Below, one piece after another: positions 23,535 through 32,743 of a DNA stretch of 64,000 nucleotides. The first letter of the stretch is position 1; the number at the start of each line of letters is the position of its first letter. The notes beneath the pieces are model-generated. The model ran no database searches. It had not been told where the DNA came from and was given only the letters and a program-made list of their open reading frames with translations. The stretch is from Vombatus ursinus (Eukaryota; Chordata; Mammalia; Diprotodontia; Vombatidae): positions 21,997,903 to 22,061,902 of the forward strand of contig NW_020954569.1 in assembly GCF_900497805.2 (NCBI RefSeq), written 5' to 3'. The position numbers and the translations under genes were made by a program.

Positions 23535-24020
23535 GTTGTTGTCCTCTGTTCTCAAAGAGGACCAAAATGACATCACTATTCTAGAGTCAAGTTAAAGTGT
23601 GTCTAGTTGTGGCTTATCAGATCAATATGAGCTCAGAATGTTCTATAGATAGGGCACAAGTAGTCCATGTAAATCTTTGGGGTGGATTCTCTAAATTTGT
23701 GCATCTCACATTTCTTTTGAGTTACTTCAATTCTGCTTTGCTCAAAGGGTACAGCACCTTCTCTGATGAGGGCATGCCTTGCTGAGGGGTCCTGTGCCAG
23801 TGTCTCCCACATCACACAATCAATTCCAAAGTTCTTAAGAGAGACCTTGAGAGTATCCTCGTATCGCTTTTTCTGACTACTGTGTGAATGCTTGCCCTGT
23901 GTAAGTTCTCCGTAATATAATCTTTTTGGCAAGCATATGTTTTGCATTTGAACAACGTGGCCAGTTCATAGGGTTTGTGCTTTCTGCAGCAAAGTTTGAA
24001 CGCTTGACACTTTATTTTGT
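23535..24020 (-). mobile_element. RTE-type LINE, 3' end (inside the SINE)
   Basis: A 5'-truncated minus-strand LINE. The left end, GGTTGTTGTCCTCTGTTCTC then AAAGAGGACC, is its 3' terminus. Host SINE sequence is duplicated on both sides: CTTAACTCTATCTGACTCTA at 23504-23523 resembles CTTAACCTATGTCTGACTCT at 24023-24042. That is roughly a 30-bp imperfect target duplication. Confidence 0.75.
23633..23947 (-). pseudogene. RTE-type LINE ORF2 C-terminus (104-codon open frame)
   Basis: The frame reads LPKRLYYGELTQGKHSHSSQ, then KKRYEDTLKVSLKNFGIDCV and MWETLAQDPSARHALIREGA. This is the conserved C-terminal block (YGEL..GK......QKKRY.DTLK.SLK..GID...WE.LAQD...R..L..GA) found at the end of ORF2 in several non-LTR LINEs. 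The region after it, DYLCPIYRTF, is a decayed zinc-finger start. Reverse transcriptase and endonuclease are missing, so it is inactive. RTE-like is my best clade guess. Another non-LTR clade with the same tail is possible. Confidence 0.8.
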
Positions 24021-24189
24021 GACTTAACCTATGTCTGACTCTGTATCCACACCTGATGTATATAGGGACAAATAGTAGTATCTACCTCCCAGTGGTTTTT
24101 GTGAAGATTAAATGAGATGATATTTATAAAACACTTAGCATAGTGGTTGGCATATAGTAGGCACTTAATAAATGCATGCTGACTGCCTT
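24021..24189 (+). repeat. MIR-type SINE, right part
   Basis: GGGACAAATAGTAGTATCTA, GTGAAGATTAAATGAGATGA, AACACTTAGCATAGTGGTTG and GTAGGCACTTAATAAATGCA complete the SINE begun at 23429. Confidence 0.85.
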
Positions 24190-24360
24190 CATCACCTCTT
24201 TTGCAGATTTTTACAACAATTTGTCTACTCCAAGTCTCTCTACTATCCATTTATTTTCCATACAACTGGAAAAGTGGTTTTTCTAAAGTATGAGTCTGAT
24301 TATTTTATTTTCCTCTGTTCATAAACTCCAGTAGCTTAGAAACTATACTATACTATAACG
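24190..24360 (+). repeat. L2 LINE, right part of the nest
   Basis: TTCATCACCTCTTTTGCAGA, ACTCCAAGTCTCTCTACTAT, AAGTGGTTTTTCTAAAGTAT, GAGTCTGATTATTTTATTTT and AACTCCAGTAGCTTAG continue the L2 exactly where the left part (23090-23428) stops. Confidence 0.8.
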
Positions 24361-25459
24361 TCTATCATTAGAGAGATGAATAACAAATAATTGAGGTGCG
24401 CAAATCATGTAGAGAGAGTGAGGGATGACTGCTAAATAGGATGACTGCTAAATAATTCCCATATTTTGTTAGGATCCATATAATATCAAGAGATTCTGAG
24501 AGAAATCCCCAATGTTTTAGTGTATCCTCTGGGAATGATGAAGGACAAAGCCAAGGTATGACTAGACAGGACAAAAAGAATTAATATATTTCATTCTATA
24601 GTGTTGGGGAAAGAACCTATATTCTTGAAGTTACAGATCCATAGAAGTATGGCAGTCCAAGTTGTTGAAATAGGTTGGACATTGCTGAATTTCAATCTTA
24701 ATAGAGATCTGTGGTAATTTTAGCTTTGTTACTGAAAAAAATTTAAATTTGTTTATTCGGCAGCATGCTCAGACAAATAGAGAATAGCGTTTTAGTATGT
24801 GATATGAAATTAATATTATGCATATATAAATATATATGTATTTTCACTCATTTGATTAGGTGATTAAAAAAACAGTTCAGTCAATATAAGGCAACAAATA
24901 GCTTTGCTGATCTCTGACTGCTTGCAGTCTTGGTATGATATGATTTTGAAATATTTCATCTTTTAGAGATACCTTTTCAGAAGAAGCAAAACCACGTTTC
25001 TTTAATGGAGCCTGAAAGAGAACTTTGTTTTTATCCTCTATAGAGGCAGGCTATTTCAATAAAGCATATCCCTCTTCATGGTGATTAAAAAACAAAAACA
25101 AAAACAAAAAACAACCACAGGTATTTCTTTCCTATGTTGATTTTTTTTTTTCATTCACAAATTCTGCAATCATTCTACAAAGGCTATTATCTTTGAATAG
25201 GCTTGATATAGATTGTCATTAAAGAATAAAAATGAACCTTATTGTATACATCCCAAGTGATGCTTTATGTGCCACATTATCCTATTATTCCAAATAAAAT
25301 CTGAATGTACCTTAGTTCTGGAACACATGCACAGAGACATTGAAGACACTGCATTTAAAATAAGCACTTAAGGAAGTAACAAATGGGCATTTTTTAAAAC
25401 CAGTTTTCCTAAGCAGTCACCTCATAAAAAAGGATTGTGTTTAAAAAAAGGTGAGCACT
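24361..25459. other. Unassigned AT-rich sequence
   Basis: No repeat family or gene is recognised. There is an AAAAC-rich patch at 25086-25115. Confidence 0.4.
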
Positions 25460-26521
25460 GAGGGCAGAGCCAAGATGGCAGAGTAAAAGCAGTGACTTGC
25501 TTGAGCTCTCCATCAAGTGCCTCCAAATACCTGTAAAAAAGGGCTCTAAAAAAAATTCTAAAGCAGAAGAACCCACAAAAAGACAGAGTGAAACAAATTT
25601 CCAGCCTAAGACAATTTGAATGGTAGATTGGAAAGGTCTGTTGCACTGGGTTGGGAGAGGAGCACAATTCAGTGTGGGCCACGCAGGCAAAGAAGGGGCT
25701 TCGACTAACCTGGAGCAGGCCTTAGGGGCCTGAATCACTGGCAGCTGTGGCGGTTTCCAAACTTCTCAACCCACAAACATCAAAGACAACTTAGAAGGTC
25801 AGTAGGAAAGGTCTGTCAGACTTTGGGGAGAGAGAAGCTCAGTCTAGACCCAGTCCCGGCACAGCCCTGGGGCAGTGGCTGTTTCCGGAGATCTCAGTTC
25901 ACAGACTGAGGGGGAATTGAGTGGCTGATCAGAGGGGGATTGCAGGGATCTCTTTGCTGGGAGGCAGGATTCTCTTGTTTTGCCTATGCATTGATCTGGG
26001 TCACAGTTCTGGGTGGAGATCCTGGGGCAAGGAGGTGTGCTGGCGTAGTGGAGCTTGTGGCAGTGGTGGAGAGAGAAGTGTCTTCACAGCTCCAAGGCAG
26101 AAAACAGTGCTTGTGGTCACTCATAGACCACAGGAGAGGCCAGGAAAGTAGTAAATACCTCACCTTTAATCATACCAACTTGAAGAACTGAAAATTTATA
26201 GGTCCCTAGAAGTATCTCTGAAAACAGCTACACAAAAACCCTGAAGCTTGGAACAGTACATTCTCCACACTGGAAGTAGACCCCTAGAGTTTAATAGTCA
26301 AGTAATTGGCTGGGAACATGAGCAAACAGCACAAAAAAAAAAGTCAGACTATAGAATCTCACTTTGGTGACAAAGAAGATCAAAACATACAACCAGAAGA
26401 AGACAGCAAAGTCAAAGCTCCTACATCCAAAGCCTCCAAGAAAAAATATGAGTTGGTCTCAGGCCATGGAAGAACTCACAAAGGATTTTGAGAAGCAGAT
26501 AAGAGAAGTAGAGGAAAAAAA
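25460..26521 (+). mobile_element. L1 LINE, 5' fragment (5' UTR and start of ORF1), 3' part missing
   Basis: It starts at the L1 5' end (CAGAGCCAAGATGGCAGAGT) and continues through about 860 bp of 5' UTR into ORF1. It departs from L1 at about 26521 with no poly-A tail. L1 insertions normally lose the 5' end and keep the 3' end, so this pattern is unusual. The convergent fragment at 26757-29133 shows the same loss. Confidence 0.85.
26318..26521 (+). pseudogene. L1 ORF1, N-terminal remnant
   Basis: The start is chosen at MSKQHKKKSQTIESHFGDKE because the same start (MSKK..., then TIDSYYGDREDQ) is seen in the L1 at 41257. ORF1 encodes the RNA-binding chaperone of the L1 particle. Here only the lysine-rich N-terminus and the beginning of the coiled coil survive (DFEKQIREVEEKK-like, in a shifted frame). 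The trimerisation, RRM-like and C-terminal domains are absent. Confidence 0.8.
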
Positions 26522-26756
26522 GGTGAGGACTTTGAGACAAACACCAAGTAGAACAGGGTTCTGTTTCTTGTTAGGCATACAAAAAGGAAAAATAAAGACA
26601 TAAAATTATTATTTATTTTATTCTCTTGGTTTAATTTTATTAATATTTATTTTTCTTATATAATTGTTTTTCACTGTCATGTGCTCCAGAGAAAAGGGTG
26701 ATGACAGAAACAGAAGAAGAGACAGTGACTAGACTATATCCTTCTACCTCTCATTA
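26522..26756. other. AT-rich junction between two convergent L1 fragments
   Basis: About 235 bp that I cannot match to L1. It includes AATAAA at about 26588 but no following poly-A. Confidence 0.4.
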
Positions 26757-27440
26757 CTATTATTTCACTGTGGTCTGAAAAGGGTATATTTAATATTTAT
26801 TTTTTCTGCGTTTAGTTGTGAAGTTTTATGCCATAATACCTAATCAATTTTTATGAAGGTGTCATGTGCAGCTAAGAAAAAGGTACAATCTTTCAACTCC
26901 CCTTCAGTTTTATCCAGAGGACTATTATGTCTAGCTTTTCTAAGATTCTATTCATCTCCTTGACTTTTTTCTTGTATGTTTTATGGTTAGATTTAGTGAC
27001 CTCTGAGAAGGGAAAGTTAAGGTTCCCCACTAGTATAATTTTACTATCTATTTCCTCCTGTAATTCATTTAACTATTCCTTTAAGAATTTGGATTCTATG
27101 TCATTTGATGAGCGTGTGTGTATGTATTAGTATTGATATTATTTCATTGTTTATGGTTCCTTTTAGCAAGATGTAGTTTCCCTGTTTATCGCTATTAATT
27201 AGTTCTATTTTTGCTTTTTCTTTATCTGAGATCATAATTGCTACCTTTGCTTTTTTTTTAATTAAGCTGAAACATAATAAATTCTGTTCTAGTCCTTTAT
27301 TTTAACTCTGCATATGTTGCAATTGTGTTTCTTATAAGCAACATATTGTTGAATTCTGGTTGCTAATCCACTCTGCTATCCACTTCTGTTTTATTGGTGA
27401 GTTTAAACCATTCACATTCACAGTTATGATAGATTATTGA
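26757..27440 (-). pseudogene. L1 ORF2 endonuclease remnant
   Basis: The antisense runs parallel to 60700-61400 in the full-length L1: GGTTCCCCACTAGTATAATT matches GGTCCCCCACTAGTATAGTT there, and it encodes the VGDxN endonuclease segment in sense. The N-terminal NSPIK and QETHL regions lie at about 27330-27430. No reverse transcriptase remains. Confidence 0.75.
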
Positions 27441-27638
27441 GTATTCCCTTCATTCTGTTTTATTCTGTTTCTGTCTCCTCCCACCCCACCCTCAAGTGTC
27501 TTTCTTCTAAAATCTGTTTTGCATCTGATCATCAACTTCTTTTATCTGCCATTCCTTTTGCCACCCTTCCCTTTTTTTTTTTACCCATTTCCCCTCCTAT
27601 CACCCTGAGAGGTGAGATAGATTTATATTACCAATTGA

Positions 27639-27697
27639 GTCTATCTATCTATCTATCTATCTATCTGACTTTCTATCTATCATTTATCTATCTATCT
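27639..27697. repeat. (CTAT)n microsatellite inside L1 spacer
   Basis: About seven perfect CTAT units followed by imperfect ones. It lies between the ORF1 and ORF2 remnants of the minus-strand L1. Confidence 0.95.
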
Positions 27698-28009
27698 CCA
27701 TATACCTCTTTGAAACAATTTAGATGGAAGTGATGTTCAAACATTGCCTGTCCTCCCCCACTATTTTCCCTCCACTTTAAAAACTCTTCCATGCACACTT
27801 CTTTTATGTGAGATAATTTTCATCATTCTTCCTGTTCCTTCCCCTTCTTCCAACACATCCCTCTTTCTTGTCAATTAATTTTTTGGTCCATCACACCAAC
27901 ATAATTGACTCATTCCTCTGCCCTTTTTCTATGTAGGATCCTTCTAACTGCCCAAATAAGGACTAAGATATTGGGAGATGTATGTGTCATCATCCCCTAT
28001 AAAAAGGTA

Positions 28010-28945
28010 AACTGTTTAAGATTATTGAGTCCTTTATGATTTCTCTTTCATGTTTACCTTTTTATGATGTTCTTGAATCTTATATTTGAAGGTCAATTTT
28101 TTCTCTTCTGCTCTGGTCTTTTCATCAACAATGCTTGAAATTCCTTTATTTTGTTAAATATTAATTTCCCCTACCCCAAAGGATTATACTTAGTTTTGCT
28201 GGGTAGGTTATTCTTGGTTGTGATCCCAGCTCTTTTGCCCCCCGAAATACTATATTTCAACATGGCAGCTGTGAAATCTTGCATTATCCTAACTGTGGCT
28301 CCATGGTATTTGAATGGTTTCTTTCTGGTTGCTTGAAGTACTTTCTCTTTGACATGGGAACTCTGGAATTTGGCTATAATATTCCTGGGAGTTTTTATTT
28401 AGGACTCTCTTTTAGGTGATGATTGGTGGATTCTTTCAATTTGTATTTTGTTCTCTGGTTCTAGGCTATTGTACCAGTTGCCCTTGCTGATTTCTTGAAA
28501 TATGGTGTCTAGGCTCTTTATTTGATCATTGCTTTCATGAGGTCCAATAATTCTTAAGTTATTTCTCCTTGATCCATTTTCAAAGTCAGTTTTTTGTTTT
28601 TGTTTTTTGTTTTTGTTTTTATTTTGTTTTGTTTTGTTTTGGTAAGGCAATTGGGGTTAAGTGACTTGCCCAGAGTCACACAGCTAGTGAGTGTTATGTG
28701 TCTGAGGCCAAATTTGAACTCAGGTCCTCCTGACTCCAGGGTCAGTGCTGTATTCACTGCAACACCCAGCTGATCCATGATAAGTTTTTTTTAATGAAAT
28801 ATTTCACATTTTCTTTTTTTTATTTTTTGCTTTATTTCTTAATGTCTCATAGAGTCATTAGATTTCACTTTTCCAATTCTAATTTTTAATGATTAATTTT
28901 CTTCAATGAACTTTTGGGCCTCTTTTTCCATTTGGCCAATTCTCC
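28010..28945 (-). pseudogene. L1 ORF1 remnant, interrupted by a SINE
   Basis: The minus frame ending at 28399 contains NNLRIIGPHESNDQIKSLDT, then IFQEISKGNW and KIQIERIHQSSPKRES. This is the ORF1 RRM-type/C-terminal core (NLRIIGLPE, then DTIFQEI, then IERIHRSPPERDP). The N-terminus and most of the coiled coil are absent. A SINE at 28590-28772 separates this core from the remaining coiled-coil part (28780-28945). Confidence 0.8.
28590..28772 (-). repeat. Short tRNA-derived SINE inserted in L1 ORF1
   Basis: Antisense tail of T/G-rich units (TTTTG)n, then AGGCAATTGGGGTTAAGTGA, CTTGCCCAGAGTCACACAGC, TTGAACTCAGGTCCTCCTGA and a head end (CAACACCCAGCTG). The L1 matches the full-length copy on both sides. 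GATCCAT occurs at 28571-28577 and again at 28772-28778, a likely remnant of the target duplication. Confidence 0.9.
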
Positions 28946-29506
28946 ACCCCTGCATCAGAGATCTCTCTTTTCAACCTCCCAAGTTGTCTTAGGCTGGAAA
29001 AATAACTCTGGCATTTGATTGGTTTTGCCACTCCAAAAATTGATTTGAGGAACTATTTTTAAAGTTGTTTTTAGGAGAATGCTGGGAGAGCTCAGCAAAA
29101 TGCTTTCTCTATTCTGCCATCTTAGCTCCAAGGATGAACATTTTGTCAGCTGGTCATTCCCTTCACATCCCAGTGACTCCGAACTTCTATAGATCCTCAA
29201 CCAAATGCCACTGCACATTCCCCACACTCAATTCGTCATTCTCATCTCCTAACCCTAAATCCTCCCACCCCAAAATTTTACACTAGCTTTACTCAGCCCT
29301 CATACCATGCCCTCTGGAATTCCTGTTCCATAGGCAACAAATTTCCCTTCTTAAATCTATTCTCTTACTCCTTCCATCTGTTAACTCTTATTGAAACTTG
29401 GTTTTCCCTGATGACAGCCTCCCTGGCCACCTTTTGCAATACTGGTGAACCTTCACTCATTCTCCTTGGCTCAGTGGTTTAGGCAGAGAGTTGGAATGAA
29501 TGCCTC

Positions 29507-29834
29507 TTGCTCCTCTTTGCCATTTCCAGGTTTTCTCCCTTCCTTCTTCATTCAATAATCTCTTTTCCTTTGAGATTTATGGTACTCATATCTACCATCC
29601 AATCAGAATCCTGGCAGCTGTTGTCTACAGACCCACCAGGTCACTCCCCTTTCTTCCTCAATGAGTTTGACACATGGCTTACAATTTTTCTCTCCTCCCC
29701 AATTCCTGACCTCATACTAGGGGACATTAATCTAAATATTGATTCTCCCTCAAAAAACCTAAGCACTCAGTTCTTCAATCTATTCACTTTGAATGAGCTA
29801 CTACTCCATCCCACCTCAGCGCTCACACACACAG

Positions 29835-29869
<35 letters not shown>

Positions 29870-30142
29870 GGTCATACCTTTGTGATACCATCAGTCACAA
29901 ATGGGTCTCCTCCATTTTCAAGAATCCTGAAATCCCCTTATCCAACTCCAATCTATTATCCTGTCACCTTCACCTTTGCCTTTCCTTACATAACCGTACT
30001 CTTCATCCTCTCTATGACCCCCCAATCCCTTGATAACTCAATTTTCTCCCAGGATATCACTCTATACTTTCCACCCTCTGCTCTTCCCCCATCTGGATTC
30101 CTTGGTGAACCAGTTCAACTGTACACTGCTCCCTTCTCTTGA
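29507..30142 (+). pseudogene. L2 endonuclease (APE-type) remnant with a long open frame
   Basis: A 211-codon open frame, the longest in the window, but it is a fossil. It has FFLNEFDTWLTIFLSSPIPD, then LILGDINLNIDSPS (the GDxN motif of APE-type nucleases, residues about 68-80), then HPTSALTHTG and a THTHTH run, then NGHTFVIPSVT. The last part matches the conserved PTHxHGHTLDLV motif, stretched by a CA microsatellite. The upstream part of the domain, including the ETW motif, lies in other frames. The encoded nuclease would nick target DNA, but this copy is broken. Confidence 0.8.
29823..29867. repeat. (CA)n microsatellite within the L2 endonuclease frame
   Basis: CACACA run with one G interruption. 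It encodes alternating Thr-His and sits exactly where L2 has a natural THxHGHT motif. Confidence 0.95.
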
Positions 30143-30484
30143 ACCCTGAGCCTCCTTATCATATCACTGGTCATGCTCAGTGAAGCCTCAGTCTTGCATT
30201 ATGCCCACCATTTGTCACCTTTGTGCCTACACCTATCCTGTTGAATAAAGGTGGAGAAAAATCATACAACTGTTCTGACTAGGTCCACTACAAATTACCT
30301 TACATAACCTCAACTAAGCACTCCCTGCAGCTAGGCAATCATACAGTAGCTCCCTTTTCAATTCACTGTCCCAGTCTACATAGTGATTATTCCAAACCTT
30401 TTTATCCCTCTTCAAACTTTGCATGCTCCCCTACTCCCACTCCCTCAGCTAAGTACCTTGCCTCATGTTTTACAGAAAAAAATT

Positions 30485-31095
30485 GAAAATCTATATGTAC
30501 AAAAATATTTATAGCATCACTTTTTTGTGGTGGTGAAGAATTAGAAATTGGGGGGATGTTTATCAGTTGCAGAATAGGAACAAGTTGTGGTACATGATTG
30601 TGATTGTGGTACTTCACTATATTGCTATAAAAATGATGATCGGGATGCTTTTAGAAAAACCTGGAAAGACTTACATAAATTGATGCAAAGTGAGGTGAGA
30701 AGAGGCAGGAGAACATTGTACATAGTAATAGCAGTATTGTATGATGATCAACTGTGAATGACTTAGCTGTTCTCAGCAATACAAAGATCTAAAACAATTA
30801 CGAAGTATTTACTTATAATGAAAAATGCTATTTACCTGCCGAAAAAGAATTGATGGAATCTGAATGCAGATCAATACATACTATTTTTACTTTATTTTTT
30901 GTATCCTTTCACCCCATGACTAATATGGAAATGTTTCACATGACTGTACATGTATTGCCTATATTGCCTGCCTTCTTATTTCGTTTCATTCATTTCTCTT
31001 TGTTGCCTGCAAGCACACCTTTCCCCATCTAAAAACAAACAAATAAGTGAGTGAATGAACAAAAATAAATAAAATAAATAAATAATACAACAGCA
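30485..31095 (+). mobile_element. L1 LINE, 3' end (ORF2 terminus and 3' UTR) inserted in L2
   Basis: TATGTACAAAAATATTTATA, GGAACAAGTTGTGGTACATG, AAAACCTGGAAAGACTTACA and TGTATGATGATCAACTGTGA follow the end of ORF2. Then come TCTGAATGCAGATCAATACA, CTAATATGGAAATGTTTCAC and an A-rich AAATAAAT tail. Sense orientation and 5'-truncated. The L2 continues on both sides. The ORF2 terminus in sense reads RKTWKDLHKLMQSEV, homologous to the frame at 14587-14787. Confidence 0.85.
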
Positions 31096-31500
31096 AGAAA
31101 CAAAACAAAAATCCTCAAGTGACCCTACCATTTCCTCTTGCTATTTCCCTCTAGCTTTCCTACCAGGAACAACCAGATTCCTAGAAATATCAGCGTCTGG
31201 CATATAGTCAACTAACCTTACTTCCTCTCCATTCATTCAGTTCTCAAATATTTGTAACATGGCTTCATATCTTATACCTCAACTGAAATTGTTTTCTCTA
31301 AATTGAGCATTGATAGTTTAAATGCTAACTGATAGTGTTTTCCTGATACTCCATCTTGTCCTTTCAGCAGCATTTGACAGTTTTGTTGACTCTGTTCTTC
31401 TCTTTTTTTTTTAACATTTCTCTCTCTTTGATCATTTTTACCTGTCTGACATCTCCTTCTCAGTATCCTTTGCCTGACAATCATTCACATTGCACTCTAT
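31096..31500 (+). pseudogene. L2 LINE, reverse transcriptase segment
   Basis: TTTGTAACATGGCTTCATAT, then ACCTCAACTGAAATTGTTTT and CAGCAGCATTTGACAGTTTT, corresponds to the L2 reverse transcriptase region GFxxxxSTETALSK...LDLSAAFDTVDH. The SAAFD catalytic motif A is still readable (AAFDSF) but the frame is broken. The stretch then leads into TCTGACATCTCCTTCTCAGT. Confidence 0.75.
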
Positions 31501-31529
31501 TACTGTGAAAAATAATATTAAGAAGAAGG

Positions 31530-31574
31530 AAAAAAGTATTAATAGGTTTTATATAGCACTTTTAAGTTTTTTTT

Positions 31575-31608
<34 letters not shown>

Positions 31609-31964
31609 TTGATTAGGCAATTGGGGTTAAGTGACTTGCCCAGGGTCACACAGCTAGTAAGTGTTAAGTGACTGAGGATGGATTTGAGTAACTCAGGTCC
31701 TCCTGACTCCAAGGCCAGAGCTCTATCCACTGTGCCACCTAGCTGCCCCTAGCACATTAAGTTTTTCAAAGCACTTTAAAAATATTACCTAATTTTATCC
31801 TGACAACAACCCTGTGATGTAGGTACTATTATTACCCCCACTTTATTGTTGAGTAAACGGAAATAGAGGTTAAGGGATGTCCTGGGTCACATAGTTCAAA
31901 ATTGAACTTACTATCTTTCCCATAAAGCCAACTCCTAATTCTGAACTTCTCTGTTTGTTTCAAG
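31530..31964 (-). repeat. MIR-type SINE, split by a younger SINE
   Basis: The outer SINE reads GGTTTTATATAGCACTTTTA on the left. After the inner insertion it reads CAAAGCACTTTAAAAATATT, CAACAACCCTGTGATGTAGG, TAGAGGTTAAGGGATGTCCT and GGGTCACATAGTTCAAAATT, which is reverse-strand MIR. The inner SINE lies at 31571-31749. Confidence 0.85.
31571..31749 (-). repeat. Short tRNA-derived SINE inside a MIR-type SINE
   Basis: Antisense tail (TTTTG)n, AGGCAATTGGGGTTAAGTGA, CTTGCCCAGGGTCACACAGC, CTCAGGTCCTCCTGACTCCA and the complete head end GCCACCTAGCTGCCCC. Flanks TAGCACTTTTAAGTTTT (31554-31570) and TAGCACATTAAGTTTTT (31750-31766) are a target duplication. Confidence 0.95.
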
Positions 31965-32241
31965 TGTACCATTCTTCAAATCACTCAGGTTCCCTATCTC
32001 AGAGCAATTCCCAACTCCTCATTCTCTTTTACTCCATGTATCCATTAATTGTTCAGTCTTGTCAACTTTACCTGCACATCATTTCACATATTGCTCCCAT
32101 TCTCTCTTTCAAAGAACAGCCACCCTAAGTCAGATCCTCATCATCTCTCATCTGGAATGTTGCAATAACCTCTTAATTGCCCTTCCTGTCTTAATTCTCT
32201 ACCTTTTCTAATCCATTTTCTCTCTCTCTCTCTCTCCATAT

Positions 32242-32277
<36 letters not shown>

Positions 32278-32563
32278 GTGTGTGTATATGTATCTGCCAA
32301 AGCCAAAGCAATATTCTTTAAGATTGAGTGCCTAAGTCATTCCCCTTTTCAATAAATTACAGTAACATTCTACTGTCTCTAGGTTTTCCTTCAAAAGTCA
32401 ACTTGACCATCACATTCTACTTGATGCCATTCCTGATCCTCTTAAAATTTTCTCCAGCTGTCCCCCACACATACACTGCTCTCCCCCCTCATCTTTCTTC
32501 CTAGTATCCCTTGATTCCTTCAAGTAGCAATCAAATTTCATCTTCTAAGGGAAGCCTTTCCCA
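31965..32563 (+). repeat. L2 LINE, late reverse transcriptase and ORF2 C-terminus
   Basis: TCAGAGCAATTCCCAACTCC, TCATCATCTCTCATCTGGAA, TGTTGCAATAACCTCTTAAT and TGATTCCTTCAAGTAGCAAT, then AGGGAAGCCTTTCCCACTCA, follow sense L2. A CT/TG microsatellite interrupts it at 32219-32294. Confidence 0.8.
32219..32294. repeat. (CT)n(TG)n compound microsatellite inside L2
   Basis: CTCTCT units, a short ATAT bridge, then TGTG units with TATG variants. Confidence 0.95.
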
Positions 32564-32579
32564 CTCACACTTTAATTCT

Positions 32580-32743
32580 TATAAATATATATATATTTTT
32601 TATTTTTAGGCAATTGGGTTTAAGTGACTTGCCCAGGGTCACACACCTAGCAAGTGTCAAGTGTTTAGTTTGAGGCCAGATTTGAACTCAGGTCCTCCTG
32701 ACTTCAGGACCAGTGCCCTCTCCACTGCGCCACCTAGTTGCCC
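32580..32743 (-). repeat. Short tRNA-derived SINE in L2 with 16-bp target duplication
   Basis: Antisense SINE with all segments: AGGCAATTGGGTTTAAGTGA, CTTGCCCAGGGTCACACACC, CAGGTCCTCCTGACTTCAGG and GCGCCACCTAGTTGCCCC. The exact repeat CTCACACTTTAATTCT flanks it at 32564-32579 and 32744-32759. The perfect match suggests a comparatively recent insertion. Confidence 0.97.

Larger units (their letters stand above)
26757..29133 (-). mobile_element. L1 LINE, 5' part (short 5' UTR, ORF1, spacer, endonuclease); 3' part missing
   Basis: Antisense L1 whose 5' end (reverse complement GGAGCTAAGATGGCAGAATA) lies at about 29133 and whose ORF2 stops at about 26757 inside the endonuclease. The first roughly 170 bp of 5' UTR join directly to the late coiled coil of ORF1 at about 28945, skipping the rest of the 5' UTR and the ORF1 start. 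The spacer (about 27440-28010) contains a CTAT microsatellite, and a SINE sits in ORF1. Confidence 0.85.
29134..30484 (+). mobile_element. L2 LINE, endonuclease part of a long copy
   Basis: Sense L2 starting in the endonuclease domain. CTTATTGAAACTTGGTTTTC encodes the ETW motif, and CAGACCCACCAGG matches the YRPPG region. It is cut by an L1 3' end at about 30485 and resumes at about 31110. Together with 31110-31500 and 31965-32945 this forms one L2 copy about 2.7 kb long, unusually complete for L2. Confidence 0.8.

Noticed and set aside
26306-26603. Two overlapping plus frames as separate genes
   Set aside because: They are the same L1 ORF1 read in two frames, and the copy breaks off at about 26521.
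29507-30142. The 211-codon open frame as a host gene
   Set aside because: It reads as an L2 endonuclease (GDxN-type motif and GHT motif), other L2 parts flank it in the right order, and much of its length comes from a CA repeat.
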